Below are positions 47,622 to 55,389 of a DNA stretch of 64,000 bases, one piece after another. The stretch comes from Promicromonospora soli (lineage in GTDB: Bacteria > Actinomycetota > Actinomycetes > Actinomycetales > Cellulomonadaceae): the NCBI RefSeq assembly GCF_014653785.1, contig NZ_BNAS01000003.1, forward strand, positions 138,117 through 202,116, read 5' to 3'. The notes below the pieces were generated by a model. The model saw only the letters and a program-made list of their open reading frames with translations, made no database searches and had not been told where the DNA came from. The position numbers and the translations under genes are program-made. The first letter of the stretch is position 1; the number at the start of each line of letters is the position of its first letter.

Positions 47622-48313
47622 CAACCCAGGCGACGGCGTCGGGCGGCGGGCTGGTGGCGCTACCCGTGCCCGTGGTGCTCGTGGACGACCACCACCTGTT
47701 CCGCACGGGTGTGCGCGCCTCGCTGGACGACCGGGTGACCGTGGTGGGCGAGGCGTCCGACGTCGACACCGCTGTGGCGCAGGTGCACGAGCACCGACCG
47801 CCCGTGGTGCTGCTCGACGTGCACCTGCCCGGCGGCAACGGCGGAGGCGGCGCGGAGGTGGTGCAGCGCTGCGCGGACCTCCTGGGGGAGGGCGTGCGGT
47901 TCCTCGCGCTCTCGGTGTCCGACGCCGCGGAGGACGTAGTCTCCGTGATCCGGGCCGGCGCACGCGGCTACGTCACGAAGAACATCGCGCCGTCCGAGCT
48001 GTCGTCGGCGGTGGTGCAGGTGGCAGGCGGCGACGCCGTCTTCTCGCCGCGGCTGGCCGGGTTCGTGCTGGACGCGTTCGGCGCGTCCGCGAACGACATA
48101 GCGGTGGCCGACGACGAGCTCGACCGGCTCTCGAAGCGGGAGCAGGAGGTCATGCGGCTCATCGCGCGCGGCTATTCCTACCGGGAGGTCGCGAGCGAGC
48201 TGTTCATCTCGATCAAGACCGTGGAGACGCACGTCTCGGCGGTGCTGCGCAAGCTGCAGCTGTCGTCGCGGTACGAGCTGACGCGCTGGGCGGTGGCGCG
48301 CAGGCTGCTCTGA
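47618..48313 (+). CDS. LuxR/NarL-family response regulator
   Basis: A 231-residue response regulator. Receiver domain about 17-140 with acidic pocket DDHH and phospho-acceptor Asp67 in LLDVHLPGG; LuxR-type helix-turn-helix at about 165-228 (LSKREQEVMRLIARGYSYREVASELFISIKTVETHVSAVLRKL). ATG at 47618 overlaps the kinase stop (ATGA), so the pair is translationally coupled. With the divergent PspC/LiaF-like gene it forms a complete envelope-stress sensing module. Confidence 0.93.
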   Translation: MTTQATASGGGLVALPVPVVLVDDHHLFRTGVRASLDDRVTVVGEASDVDTAVAQVHEHRPPVVLLDVHLPGGNGGGGAEVVQRCADLLGEGVRFLALSVSDAAEDVVSVIRAGARGYVTKNIAPSELSSAVVQVAGGDAVFSPRLAGFVLDAFGASANDIAVADDELDRLSKREQEVMRLIARGYSYREVASELFISIKTVETHVSAVLRKLQLSSRYELTRWAVARRLL

Positions 48314-48358
48314 ACCGGCCGCAGCCCGGGCCGCGGTAGCGCGCCCGCGCCGGGGTTA

Positions 48359-48422
48359 CGTTGAGTGCTGGGCATCCGTCAGGTTGATGGCCTTCGCGCC
48401 GGCGGATGCCCGGCACTCAACG
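48359..48422. repeat. 20-bp long-stem inverted repeat between response regulator and siroheme synthase genes
   Basis: CGTTGAGTGCTGGGCATCCG (48359-48378) pairs with 48403-48422 with one G-T wobble and a 24-nt loop. The right arm covers the last codons and stop of the convergent siroheme synthase gene. Acts as terminator for one or both. Confidence 0.78.
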
Positions 48423-49697
48423 AGCTTGTTCCGCCCAGGCGGGCGAGAGGCGTACGACGTTCCCGACCACGATCACCGCGGGCGGTCGGACGCCGACGGC
48501 GGCGGCGCGCTCGGCGATGTTCCCGAGCGTGCCGACCGTGACGCGCTGCCGGGCGCCGTAGCCGTCCTCGACCACGGCGGCCGGCGTGTCGGCGGGCCGG
48601 TCCGCGGTCACGAGCGCTTCGGCCGTGTCGGCCAGGTGGGTGACGCCCATGAGCAGGACGAGCGTGTGGTCGGCGCCGCCCGGCACCTCGGCGGCTCCGT
48701 CGTGCCCGGTCAGGACGCTGAAGCCGCGCGCGACGCCGCGGTGCGTGACGGGGATGCCGGCCGCCGCGGGGACGGATACGGCGCTGGTCACGCCCGGCAC
48801 CACCTCGACCTCGATGCCGGCTGCGCGGCACGCGGCGAGCTCCTCGCCGCCGCGTCCGAGCACGTACGGGTCACCGCCCTTGAGGCGCACGACGTCGCGC
48901 CCGGCCAGGGCGTGCTGGATCAGCAGCGCGTTGATCTCGTGCTGCGGCACCGGATGGTTGCCGCTGGTCTTGCCGACGTCGATGACCTCGACGTCGGACG
49001 AGAGCTCGTGCAGCAGTGCGCGCGGGCCGAGCCGGTCGATGACCACGACGTCGGCCTGGGCGAGCACCGTCCGGCCGCGCGCAGTAATGAGGCCGGTGTC
49101 GCCGGGCCCGCCGCCGACGAGCCAGACGCGGCCATTGGGTGTCTCGACGGGTTCGGTCACCGACCTGGGCCGGCGGCGGCGCAGCGGCAGCGCGCCGGAC
49201 TGGAGCGCGGCCGCGACGGCGTCCCGGATCGCCCGTGACCGGCGCGGGTCCCGGCCGGCGGTCACCGAGACGGTCACCTCGGCGTCGTCGGTCAGGGTGG
49301 TGCGGGCCACCGCCGGCACCCATGCGCTGCCTACTGACGCGTCACCCGCGGTGACACAGAAGACCCGGGCGCGCTCGGCGTCGTCGGACACCTGGCGGTC
49401 GATCTCGGTTGAACCCGTTGCCGTGTGCACAAGCCATGCCCCGTCGAGGTCACCCGACCGGTAGTCCCGCCGGACCCATTCCACCTCGGCCGGACCAGGG
49501 CCGTCCGTGGGCTCGAGGGTCGCGGAGGCGACGGGAATCCCGGACTCGGCGAGCACCGTGTGCGGCGCGACGAGGCGGACGCGCGCCCCCGCTTCGACGA
49601 GCGAGCGGACGCGGCGCACGGCAACGGGTCCGCCGCCGACCACGACGACGAGCCGGCCGGCGACCTTCAGCCCGAGCGGATAGATGTCGTGAGTCAC
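48417..49697 (-). CDS. cysG: Siroheme synthase: precorrin-2 dehydrogenase fused to uroporphyrinogen-III C-methyltransferase
   Basis: A 426-residue bifunctional protein. Residues 1-165 are the precorrin-2 dehydrogenase part (LKVAGRLVVVVGGGPVAVRRVRSLVEAGARVRLVAP); 188-426 is the SUMT methyltransferase (VWLVGGGPGDTGLITARGRTVLAQADVVVIDRL, VRLKGGDPYVLGRGGEEL, VVPGVTSAVSVPAAAGIPVTHRG, LMGVTHL). It makes sirohydrochlorin, and perhaps inserts iron, providing the siroheme for the sulfite reductase of the same operon. It starts at GTG 49697. A 72-bp hairpin repeat lies between it and the APS reductase gene. Confidence 0.92.
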   Translation of the reverse strand: MTHDIYPLGLKVAGRLVVVVGGGPVAVRRVRSLVEAGARVRLVAPHTVLAESGIPVASATLEPTDGPGPAEVEWVRRDYRSGDLDGAWLVHTATGSTEIDRQVSDDAERARVFCVTAGDASVGSAWVPAVARTTLTDDAEVTVSVTAGRDPRRSRAIRDAVAAALQSGALPLRRRRPRSVTEPVETPNGRVWLVGGGPGDTGLITARGRTVLAQADVVVIDRLGPRALLHELSSDVEVIDVGKTSGNHPVPQHEINALLIQHALAGRDVVRLKGGDPYVLGRGGEELAACRAAGIEVEVVPGVTSAVSVPAAAGIPVTHRGVARGFSVLTGHDGAAEVPGGADHTLVLLMGVTHLADTAEALVTADRPADTPAAVVEDGYGARQRVTVGTLGNIAERAAAVGVRPPAVIVVGNVVRLSPAWAEQAR

Positions 49698-49729
49698 AAC
49701 CCCCGCCTTCCCCCAGCGGTCCGGGAAAG

Positions 49730-49801
49730 GTCCGCTTCCAGCACGCGATCGCGCACGCTCTCGCGTGCCAGAGCATGCGCGATCGCGTGCTCGAAGCGGA
49801 C
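49730..49801. repeat. 32-bp-arm extragenic hairpin (family copy 1)
   Basis: The arm at 49730-49761 (begins GTCCGCTTCCAGCACGCGAT) pairs with 49770-49801 with two mismatches and an 8-nt loop. Bases 49727-49750 match 54753-54776 (reverse strand) at 23 of 24 positions, so this is one of two copies of a dispersed element. It lies inside the sulfate-assimilation operon, between APS reductase and siroheme synthase. Confidence 0.85.
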
Positions 49802-49847
49802 GTCGGCGCCTGGACCGCCGACCCCTCGACCGTAGCCCCGTTCGGTG

Positions 49848-50723
49848 TCAGACATGGAGACCGCACTCGTCCTTGTCGAGGCCGGCCCACCGGCCGGAGC
49901 GCGCGTCCTCGCCCGGCAGCGGCCGAGCGGTGCACGGCTCGCAACCGACCGACGGGTAACCGTCGGCGAGCAGCGGGTTCACCACGAGGCCATGGCGGCC
50001 GGCGTAGTCCGCGACCTGCTCCTCGGTCCAGGCGGCGATCGGGTTGATCTTCACCACGCCGTTGCGCTCGTCCCAGGACACCAGCGGAGCGTTGGCGCGG
50101 GCCGCGGTCTCCTCGCGACGTACGCCGGTGGCCCACGCCTCGTAGCTCTGCAGGGCCTTCTTCATCGGGGCCACCTTGCGCATGGCGCAGCAGGCCTCGG
50201 GGTCGCGGTCGTGCAGGCGGGGCCCGTACTTGGCGTCCTGCTCGGCCACGGTGAGCTCGGGGCGCACGTCCACGACGTTCACGTCCAGCTCGATCTCGAC
50301 GGCGCCGCGCGTGCCGAGGGTCTCGGCGAAGTGGTAGCCGGTGTCGCCGAACAGCACGTCCACGAACGGGAACTGCTCGGCCACGAGGTGCGACAGCACG
50401 GTGTCCTGCATCGAGGAGGCCACGGCCATGTACGGCCCGAACTCGCGCACCGCCCACGCGATGACGGCCTGGGCGTCCGCCTCGGGGCTCTCGGACGAAG
50501 CGTTCAGCTGCGCCTGCCCGCGCTCCACCACAGCCCGGAGCTCCTCGGGCGTCCGACGACGGCGCTTGGCCCGGGCGGCCGGGCGCATGGCACGGATGCT
50601 CTCGCGGGCGGCGGCCCGGGCGCGCACGCGGGCGAGCCGCGGGTTCACGGCGCCGCCGTTCAGGCTGGAGCCGTGCCCCGAGAGCGAGAGAGAGGACGTC
50701 GGTGCAATCTCCACAGCGGTCAT
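49848..50723 (-). CDS. cysH: Adenylyl-sulfate (APS) reductase, CysH family
   Basis: A 291-residue assimilatory reductase giving sulfite from adenylyl sulfate. The PP-loop-like start is MAVASSMQDTVLSHL. Cys178-Cys179 and the C261-E-P-C264 pair form the CC...CxxC set of the 4Fe-4S APS-reducing type, and ECGLHV near the end carries the catalytic cysteine, Cys287. The N-terminal 58 residues are a basic, non-conserved extension. Its ATG overlaps the stop of the sulfite reductase gene. The presence of CC...CxxC argues that no PAPS step is needed. Confidence 0.93.
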   Translation of the reverse strand: MTAVEIAPTSSLSLSGHGSSLNGGAVNPRLARVRARAAARESIRAMRPAARAKRRRRTPEELRAVVERGQAQLNASSESPEADAQAVIAWAVREFGPYMAVASSMQDTVLSHLVAEQFPFVDVLFGDTGYHFAETLGTRGAVEIELDVNVVDVRPELTVAEQDAKYGPRLHDRDPEACCAMRKVAPMKKALQSYEAWATGVRREETAARANAPLVSWDERNGVVKINPIAAWTEEQVADYAGRHGLVVNPLLADGYPSVGCEPCTARPLPGEDARSGRWAGLDKDECGLHV

Positions 50724-52498
50724 CGCAAGGCCTCCTCATCGGCGCGGTGCGCCCACTGCGCGAATGTCTCTTCACCGTCGTGGTCCGCGTCGAACCTGCG
50801 CACCACCCGCTCCACGTAGTCGCCGATCCCGTCGGCGGTCACCTTGAGCCCGCGCACCGTGCGCCCGAGCCCGGCGTCGTCCCGGTCCAGCGACGTGAGG
50901 CCGCCGCCGAGGTGGACCTGGAAGCCGGGGACCTGGTTGCCGTCGTCGTCCATCACGAGCTGGCCCTTGAGCCCGATGTCGGCGGTCTGGATGCGCGCGC
51001 ACGAGTTGGGGCACCCGTTGACGTGGAGGCTGAGGGGCTTGAGGTTCTTCAGGTCCCCGAGCCGCTCCTCGAGCTGCGTGATCGCCGCGGCCGACGTCGC
51101 CTTGGTCTCGACGATCGCGAGCTTGCAGTACTCGATGCCGGTGCAGGCGATCGTGTTCCGGCGGAAGATGCTCGGCCGGGCCTGCAGGCCGAGCTCGGCG
51201 AGGCCGGCGACCAGCGGCTCGACCTCGTCCTTGACGACGTCCAGCACCAGCAGCTTCTGCTGCGGCGTCAGGCGGACGCGGCGGCTGCCGTGCGCCTCGG
51301 CGAGGTCCGCGAGCTTGGCCAGGGTCTCGCCCGAGACGCGGCCGACGGTGGGTGCGGCGCCGATGTAGAACCGGCCGTCGTGCTGCTCGTGGATGCCCAC
51401 GTGGTCGCCGCGCTCGTCGAGCCCCAGCGAGGCGGGCGACGGCGGCTCGATGCCGTCGGGCAGCTTGTAGCCCAGGTACTCGTCCTCCAGGACCTGGCGG
51501 AACTTCTCGACGCCCCAGTCGGCGAGCAGGAACTTCAGGCGGGCCTTGTTGCGCAGGCGGCGGTAGCCGTAGTCGCGGAAGATGCGGACGACGCCGTGCC
51601 AGACCTCGGGCGCCTCCTCCTCCGTGACGAACACGTCCAGCCGTTCCGCGAGGCGCGGCGCGGTGGACAGCGCGCCGCCCACCCACACGTCGTAGCCGAT
51701 CCCCAGCTCCGGGTGGTCGACGGCGACGAACGAGATGTCGTTGATCTGGTGCACCACGTCCAGGCTCGGGTGGCCCGTGATCGCCGACTTGAACTTGCGC
51801 GGCAGGTTCGCCAGCGCCGGGTCGCCGATGAAGCGCTCCTGGATCTGCTCGATCACCGGCGTCGGGTCGATGAGCTCGTCCTTCGCGACGCCGGCCACCG
51901 GGCTGCCGAGGATGACGCGCGGCACGTCGCCGCAGGCCTCCGTGGTGCTCAGCCCCACCGCTTCGAGGCGGCGCCAGATCTCCGGCATCGCCTCGACCTC
52001 GATCCAGTGCAGCTGGAGGTTCTGCCGGTCGGTGATGTCCGCGGAGCCGCGGCCGAAGTCGGTGCTGATGCCCGCGATGGTGCGCAGCTGCTCGGTGCTC
52101 AGCGCCCCGCCGTCGATCCGGACGCGCAGCATGAAGTACTCGTCCTCGAGCTCGTGCGGCTCGAGCGTTGCGGTCTTGCCGCCGTCGATCCCCGGCTTGC
52201 GCTGCGTGTACAGGCCCCACCAGCGGAACCGGCCGTGCAGGTCGTCACCGGGGATGGAGTCGAAGCCCTTCTTGGCGTAGACCTGCTCGATGCGCTCGCG
52301 CACCAGCAGCGGGTCCGACTCCTGCTTGAACTCCTCGTTGTGGTTCAGCGGCGCCTTGCCGTCGACCTTCCACTGGCCGTTCGGGCGTGCTGGCCGCTTC
52401 GACGCCGTGGGTGTACGGCGGGCGGGAGCTGTGCCGGTCTTGCCGCCGGGCTGTGTGGCGACTTGGGTCTCGGGCGGGGTGGGGGCCGTGTTCACCAT
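50720..52498 (-). CDS. sir: Siroheme-dependent sulfite reductase (ferredoxin type)
   Basis: A 592-residue nitrite/sulfite reductase-family protein, of the length and sequence of actinobacterial SirA. It has two ferredoxin-like half domains (DGGALSTEQLRTIAGISTDFGRGSADITDRQNLQLHWIEVE) and the siroheme/4Fe-4S ligands CTGIEYC and NGCPNSC. It reduces sulfite to sulfide with six electrons from ferredoxin. The first 45 residues are a low-complexity extension. ATG at 52498 is used; translation might start a little downstream. It is the first structural gene of the operon and is preceded by a polycysteine leader ORF. Confidence 0.92.
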   Translation of the reverse strand: MVNTAPTPPETQVATQPGGKTGTAPARRTPTASKRPARPNGQWKVDGKAPLNHNEEFKQESDPLLVRERIEQVYAKKGFDSIPGDDLHGRFRWWGLYTQRKPGIDGGKTATLEPHELEDEYFMLRVRIDGGALSTEQLRTIAGISTDFGRGSADITDRQNLQLHWIEVEAMPEIWRRLEAVGLSTTEACGDVPRVILGSPVAGVAKDELIDPTPVIEQIQERFIGDPALANLPRKFKSAITGHPSLDVVHQINDISFVAVDHPELGIGYDVWVGGALSTAPRLAERLDVFVTEEEAPEVWHGVVRIFRDYGYRRLRNKARLKFLLADWGVEKFRQVLEDEYLGYKLPDGIEPPSPASLGLDERGDHVGIHEQHDGRFYIGAAPTVGRVSGETLAKLADLAEAHGSRRVRLTPQQKLLVLDVVKDEVEPLVAGLAELGLQARPSIFRRNTIACTGIEYCKLAIVETKATSAAAITQLEERLGDLKNLKPLSLHVNGCPNSCARIQTADIGLKGQLVMDDDGNQVPGFQVHLGGGLTSLDRDDAGLGRTVRGLKVTADGIGDYVERVVRRFDADHDGEETFAQWAHRADEEALR

Positions 52499-52657
52499 GG
52501 GGCAGGGGTCCTGTTCGTGCGGGGCGCGCGGGCGTGGAGCTGAAGCTGGGGGTGGTGCGCGTCGTACGGGCACAGGAGGCCGGTTCCCGGGTGTGACCAG
52601 GGACTCAGCGCTGCGGGCCGGCGGCGCGCGCTGACCTTGCTGGGCGAGGGGCGCGTG

Positions 52658-52762
52658 TCAGATCTGACAGCTGCGACAGCCGTCGCAGGCACAGGTCGGC
52701 ATGGCACACATTCGCATCTCGTGACGAGTGGTCACGAGGAGGATGCGCGCTGCCTTGGTCAT
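52658..52762 (-). CDS. Polycysteine leader peptide of the sulfate-assimilation operon
   Basis: A 34-codon ORF, 160 bp upstream of the sulfite reductase start and on the same strand. It has five cysteines, at 19, 24, 26, 29 and 32, four of them in the last eleven residues (ending PTCACDGCRSCQI). The ATG at 52762 is preceded by TAACGT (52775-52770) exactly 7 nt upstream, so it is probably translated from the 5' end of a leaderless mRNA. Polycysteine leaderless ORFs before cysteine and sulfur genes are known in mycobacteria as cysteine-responsive attenuators; here slow translation at Cys codons under cysteine shortage would raise expression of sir-cysH-cysG. Function is inference. Confidence 0.8.
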   Translation of the reverse strand: MTKAARILLVTTRHEMRMCAMPTCACDGCRSCQI

Positions 52763-52769
52763 GGCGATG

Positions 52770-52775
52770 ACGTTA
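52770..52775 (-). promoter_or_regulatory. -10 box of the polycysteine leader, leaderless type
   Basis: TAACGT on the minus strand, 7 nt before the leader ATG at 52762. No strong -35; TTCCGT (52798-52793) is at 17-bp spacing. Confidence 0.65.
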
Positions 52776-52888
52776 ACCGCAGCACCTGGCGCACGGAAGG
52801 CCCCGTCCACATAGTGGATGTCTATCGACAACATCGATGTTGCCTATGTATTTCCCTACCAATTCAGTAGGGAATGGGCGAGCCCGGA

Positions 52889-52894
52889 TAGGCT
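52889..52894 (+). promoter_or_regulatory. -10 box of the small membrane protein gene, leaderless type
   Basis: TAGGCT ends 7 nt before the ATG at 52902. Confidence 0.65.
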
Positions 52895-52901
52895 GCGAGG
52901 C

Positions 52902-53258
52902 ATGGAGTTCCTCTACAACGTCTTCGTGTTCCTGCACTTCGCGAGCTGGGCGCTCGTGTTCGGCGGCTCGATCGCGTCGATGCGCACCAAGGCTCTCTAC
53001 AAGGGCGTCTCGCACGGCGCCATGGGAGCCGTCGTCGCGGGCGTGATCATGGTGGGCATCGCGGAGATGGGCGGCCTCTGGGAGGGCGACGCCGGTCCTG
53101 CGATGGCGAAGATCGGCGTCAAGCTCGTCGTCGCGCTCGCCGTCGCCGTGCTGGCCGTGCTCGCCGTCCGCAAGGGCGAGGACGTCTCCCCGGGCCTCAA
53201 GGGCTCCGTGCTGGGCCTCACCCTGGTGAACATCCTGGTCGCGGTGTTCTGGAACTGA
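52902..53258 (+). CDS. Small integral membrane protein of unknown function
   Basis: A 118-residue protein with about four membrane segments: LYNVFVFLHFASWALVFGGSIAS, GAMGAVVAGVIMVGIAEMGGLW, KLVVALAVAVLAVLAV and GSVLGLTLVNILVAVFW. The FLHFASWALVFGGS start recalls small actinobacterial membrane proteins without assigned roles. The frame is open upstream, but a leaderless-type -10 fixes the ATG at 52902. It is divergent from the sulfur operon; the 126 bp between hold both promoters. Confidence 0.75.
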   Translation: MEFLYNVFVFLHFASWALVFGGSIASMRTKALYKGVSHGAMGAVVAGVIMVGIAEMGGLWEGDAGPAMAKIGVKLVVALAVAVLAVLAVRKGEDVSPGLKGSVLGLTLVNILVAVFWN

Positions 53259-53270
53259 TCGCCTGACCGC

Positions 53271-54116
53271 CTAGCGGGTCGCCGCCATCCACTCCCGGTG
53301 TGCGGCCAGGCTGCGGTCGAACAGGCCGCGCAGCGCGTCGTCGTCGACGCCCCGCAGGGCGACGCCCAGCGACAGGAGCCCGTCCCGCCAGTCGTCGTAC
53401 GCCGTCAGCTCGACCTTCGCGGCGCGCGACCCGGTCCGGGTGAACTGGCAGCCGCGCAGGGTCTCCGCGGCGTCGGGCAGGCGTCGCTGGACGACGAGCT
53501 TGCGCGCGTACGCCCCGCCGACCGGGGCGGTGAGGCGACGGTGGGCGGCCGTCTCCTGCTCCGCCGTCAGCTCCTCGTCGAAGAGGTCGACGGCACCGAA
53601 GCTGCCCTTGGCGTCGTGATGGAACGTCCAGCCGCCGTCGCGCAGCTCGAGCCGGTAGGTGAACGGGCTCTGCCGGTGCTCGCCCGCCAGCAGGGGGAGC
53701 GGGTCGCGGAGGCCGTCACCGAAGCCGACGTCCGGCCACCAGAGGCCGCCGGGGTTGTCGTGCGTAGGGAGCCCCCGGACGTACATCGCCAGGTGTCCGA
53801 CGTGCACGTCCCGCCGCTCGGCGTCCGTGTCCCAGTTGTGGCCCCACGCGGGCACCACGTCGTAGCCGAGCGCCCGCAGCACCACGGTCATGACCCCGTT
53901 GTGGTGGAAGCAGTAGCCGGCGTTGCCGCCCGCCGCGACCCGGGCCAGCGTCGCCTCCGCGTCGATGGCCGGCGGGCTGCCGAGCATGGTGTGCAGGTTC
54001 TCGTACGGGATCCGCTCGGCATGCCGCCGGTGGATCTCGAACAGGGTCCCGAGGGTCGCCGGAGGCCGCTCGTCGAGGCCGAGCCGGGTCAGGTAGCCGG
54101 CCACTTCACGCTTCAT
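53271..54116 (-). CDS. Arylamine N-acetyltransferase
   Basis: A 281-residue NAT using acetyl-CoA to acetylate arylamines and hydrazines. The catalytic triad is Cys69 in NAGYCFHHN, His108 in GHLAM and Asp129 in WPDVGFGDG. IPYENLHTMLG near residue 40 is the other family motif. The usual RGG before the cysteine is NAG here and the usual Glu after CF is His, as in a divergent subgroup. TACCCT (54129-54124) ends 7 nt before the ATG, so the mRNA is probably leaderless. Physiological substrate unknown. Confidence 0.9.
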   Translation of the reverse strand: MKREVAGYLTRLGLDERPPATLGTLFEIHRRHAERIPYENLHTMLGSPPAIDAEATLARVAAGGNAGYCFHHNGVMTVVLRALGYDVVPAWGHNWDTDAERRDVHVGHLAMYVRGLPTHDNPGGLWWPDVGFGDGLRDPLPLLAGEHRQSPFTYRLELRDGGWTFHHDAKGSFGAVDLFDEELTAEQETAAHRRLTAPVGGAYARKLVVQRRLPDAAETLRGCQFTRTGSRAAKVELTAYDDWRDGLLSLGVALRGVDDDALRGLFDRSLAAHREWMAATR

Positions 54117-54123
54117 GGTGAGC

Positions 54124-54129
54124 AGGGTA
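54124..54129 (-). promoter_or_regulatory. -10 box of the arylamine N-acetyltransferase gene, leaderless type
   Basis: TACCCT on the minus strand ends 7 nt before the ATG at 54116. Confidence 0.6.
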
Positions 54130-54196
54130 GGCGTGTGGTGTTCCGCGAGGTTTGAGCGACCAGCCTGGTTTGATCGATCAGACGCCGTGCGACCGC

Positions 54197-54202
54197 TAGT
54201 GT
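54197..54202 (+). promoter_or_regulatory. -10 box of the DUF456 gene, leaderless type
   Basis: TAGTGT ends 6 nt before the GTG at 54209. Confidence 0.65.
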
Positions 54203-54208
54203 TCGGCC

Positions 54209-54691
54209 GTGGACGTTCTGGGAGAAGTGCTCGTCGGTGTGGCCATCCTGGCGGGGTTGATAGGCATCGTGGTCCAGGTCTTGCCCGGCGCCGTCCTCGT
54301 GCTGGGCGGCATCCTCGTGTGGGCGATCTTCACCGGCGGCGTCGAGGCGTGGGTGGTGTTCAGCATCGCCGCCGTCGCGATCGCCGTCGCCGAGGTGGCC
54401 CAGTGGATCCTGGCCGGCAAGCACATGCGCAAGGCCAAGGTGCCGGTGCTGACGCTCGCCGTGGGCGGCATCGCGGGCATCATCGGGTTCTTCGTGGTGC
54501 CGGTGATCGGCCTGTTCCTGTTCTTCGTCGGCGCGATCTTCCTGCTGGAGTGGGCCCGCCGCAGGGACGTGTCTTTGGCGTGGGGCGCCACCAAGGCGGC
54601 CGTCCAGGCCACCTTGATCACCATCGGCGTGCAGCTCGCTGGCGCGCTGATCGCAACGGGCGCCTGGGTGATCGGCCTCTTCTTCACCTGA
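54209..54691 (+). CDS. DUF456 integral membrane protein
   Basis: A 160-residue membrane protein with the DUF456 pattern: a first helix LVGVAILAGLIGIVVQVLPGAVLVLGGILVWAIF, then a glycine-rich helical hairpin VLTLAVGGIAGIIGFFVVPVIGLFLFFVGAIFLLEW and a C-terminal helix LITIGVQLAGALIATGAWVIGLFF. The family is widespread and uncharacterised; glycine-zipper hairpins suggest a channel-like or membrane-shaping role, which is speculative. GTG at 54209 follows a leaderless-type -10. A dispersed hairpin repeat begins 9 bp after the stop. Confidence 0.82.
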   Translation: MDVLGEVLVGVAILAGLIGIVVQVLPGAVLVLGGILVWAIFTGGVEAWVVFSIAAVAIAVAEVAQWILAGKHMRKAKVPVLTLAVGGIAGIIGFFVVPVIGLFLFFVGAIFLLEWARRRDVSLAWGATKAAVQATLITIGVQLAGALIATGAWVIGLFFT

Positions 54692-54699
54692 CCCCTGGG

Positions 54700-54775
54700 A
54701 AGTCCGCTTCAAGAACGGGATCAGGCATGGTTTGAGCACCAGACCCATGCCTGATCGCGTTCTGGAAGCGGACCT
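54700..54775. repeat. 31-bp-arm extragenic hairpin (family copy 2)
   Basis: Arms at 54700-54730 and 54745-54775 pair with three mismatches around a 14-nt loop. The right arm, read on the minus strand, starts AAGGTCCGCTTCCAG and continues A-ACGCGATC; copy 1 at 49727 has C in place of that A and is otherwise the same over 24 nt. It lies between the convergent DUF456 and thioesterase genes. Confidence 0.85.
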
Positions 54776-54825
54776 TCGGAGCGTCCCCCCGCGTGCGGCA
54801 CCGCGGACGAGAGTCAGCCCTCGTG

Positions 54826-55365
54826 TCAGAGGTCGAAGACCAGGAGGGTGCTCGACGCCGTCGCGACGACGGCGCCCGACGCGTCCCGCACCACGCCCTC
54901 GGTGAACCCGACGCGGGAGCCGGCCTTGACCACCGTGCCCTCAGCGGTGAGCGGGCCGCTGCCGCCGCGCACGGCCTTGACGTAGGTCACCTTGATCTCG
55001 ACCGACGTGTAGCCCTTGCCCTGGGGCAGCACCGACTGCATGGCGCAGCCGCAGACCGTGTCCAGGAGCGTGCACATGACGCCGCCGTGCACGGTGCCGA
55101 TCGGGTTGTAGCCCGACTCGTCCGGCGTGCAGACGAACGTGACACGGCCCTCTTCCACCACGTCGATGTCGAGGCCGAAGTGCCCGGCGATCGGCGGCGG
55201 CGGGATGAGGCCGTCCCGCATCCGGCCGAGGAACTCGACGCCCGACATCCGCGGCACCTGGGCCGCGATCTGCATCGGGTCGTACCAGGTCAGCTCCCGT
55301 GTGCGCGGCTCGCCCCAGGCCGTGGGCGCGCTCGCCGGGGCGTCGGACCGTTGTGTTTCGGACAT
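54826..55365 (-). CDS. PaaI-family hotdog thioesterase
   Basis: A 179-residue hotdog-fold protein. GYNPIGTVHGGVMCTLLDTVCGCAMQSVLPQGKGYTSVEIKVTYVKAV holds the HGG motif and active-site Asp of PaaI-like acyl-CoA thioesterases, and AGSRVGFTEGVVRDASGAVVATASSTLLVF is the usual end. The substrate is unknown. ATG at 55365 is preceded by TACCCT (55378-55373) at 7 nt. The gene is divergent from the S9 peptidase, and the two start codons are only 24 bp apart. Confidence 0.85.
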   Translation of the reverse strand: MSETQRSDAPASAPTAWGEPRTRELTWYDPMQIAAQVPRMSGVEFLGRMRDGLIPPPPIAGHFGLDIDVVEEGRVTFVCTPDESGYNPIGTVHGGVMCTLLDTVCGCAMQSVLPQGKGYTSVEIKVTYVKAVRGGSGPLTAEGTVVKAGSRVGFTEGVVRDASGAVVATASSTLLVFDL

Positions 55366-55372
55366 GTGGGCA

Positions 55373-55382
55373 AGGGTAATGT
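55373..55382. promoter_or_regulatory. Overlapping divergent -10 boxes of thioesterase and S9 peptidase genes
   Basis: On the minus strand TACCCT (55378-55373) serves the ATG at 55365; on the plus strand TAATGT (55377-55382) serves the ATG at 55390. Both are at 7 nt and they share two base pairs, so one polymerase would block the other. Confidence 0.65.
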
Positions 55383-55389
55383 CCGGCCC

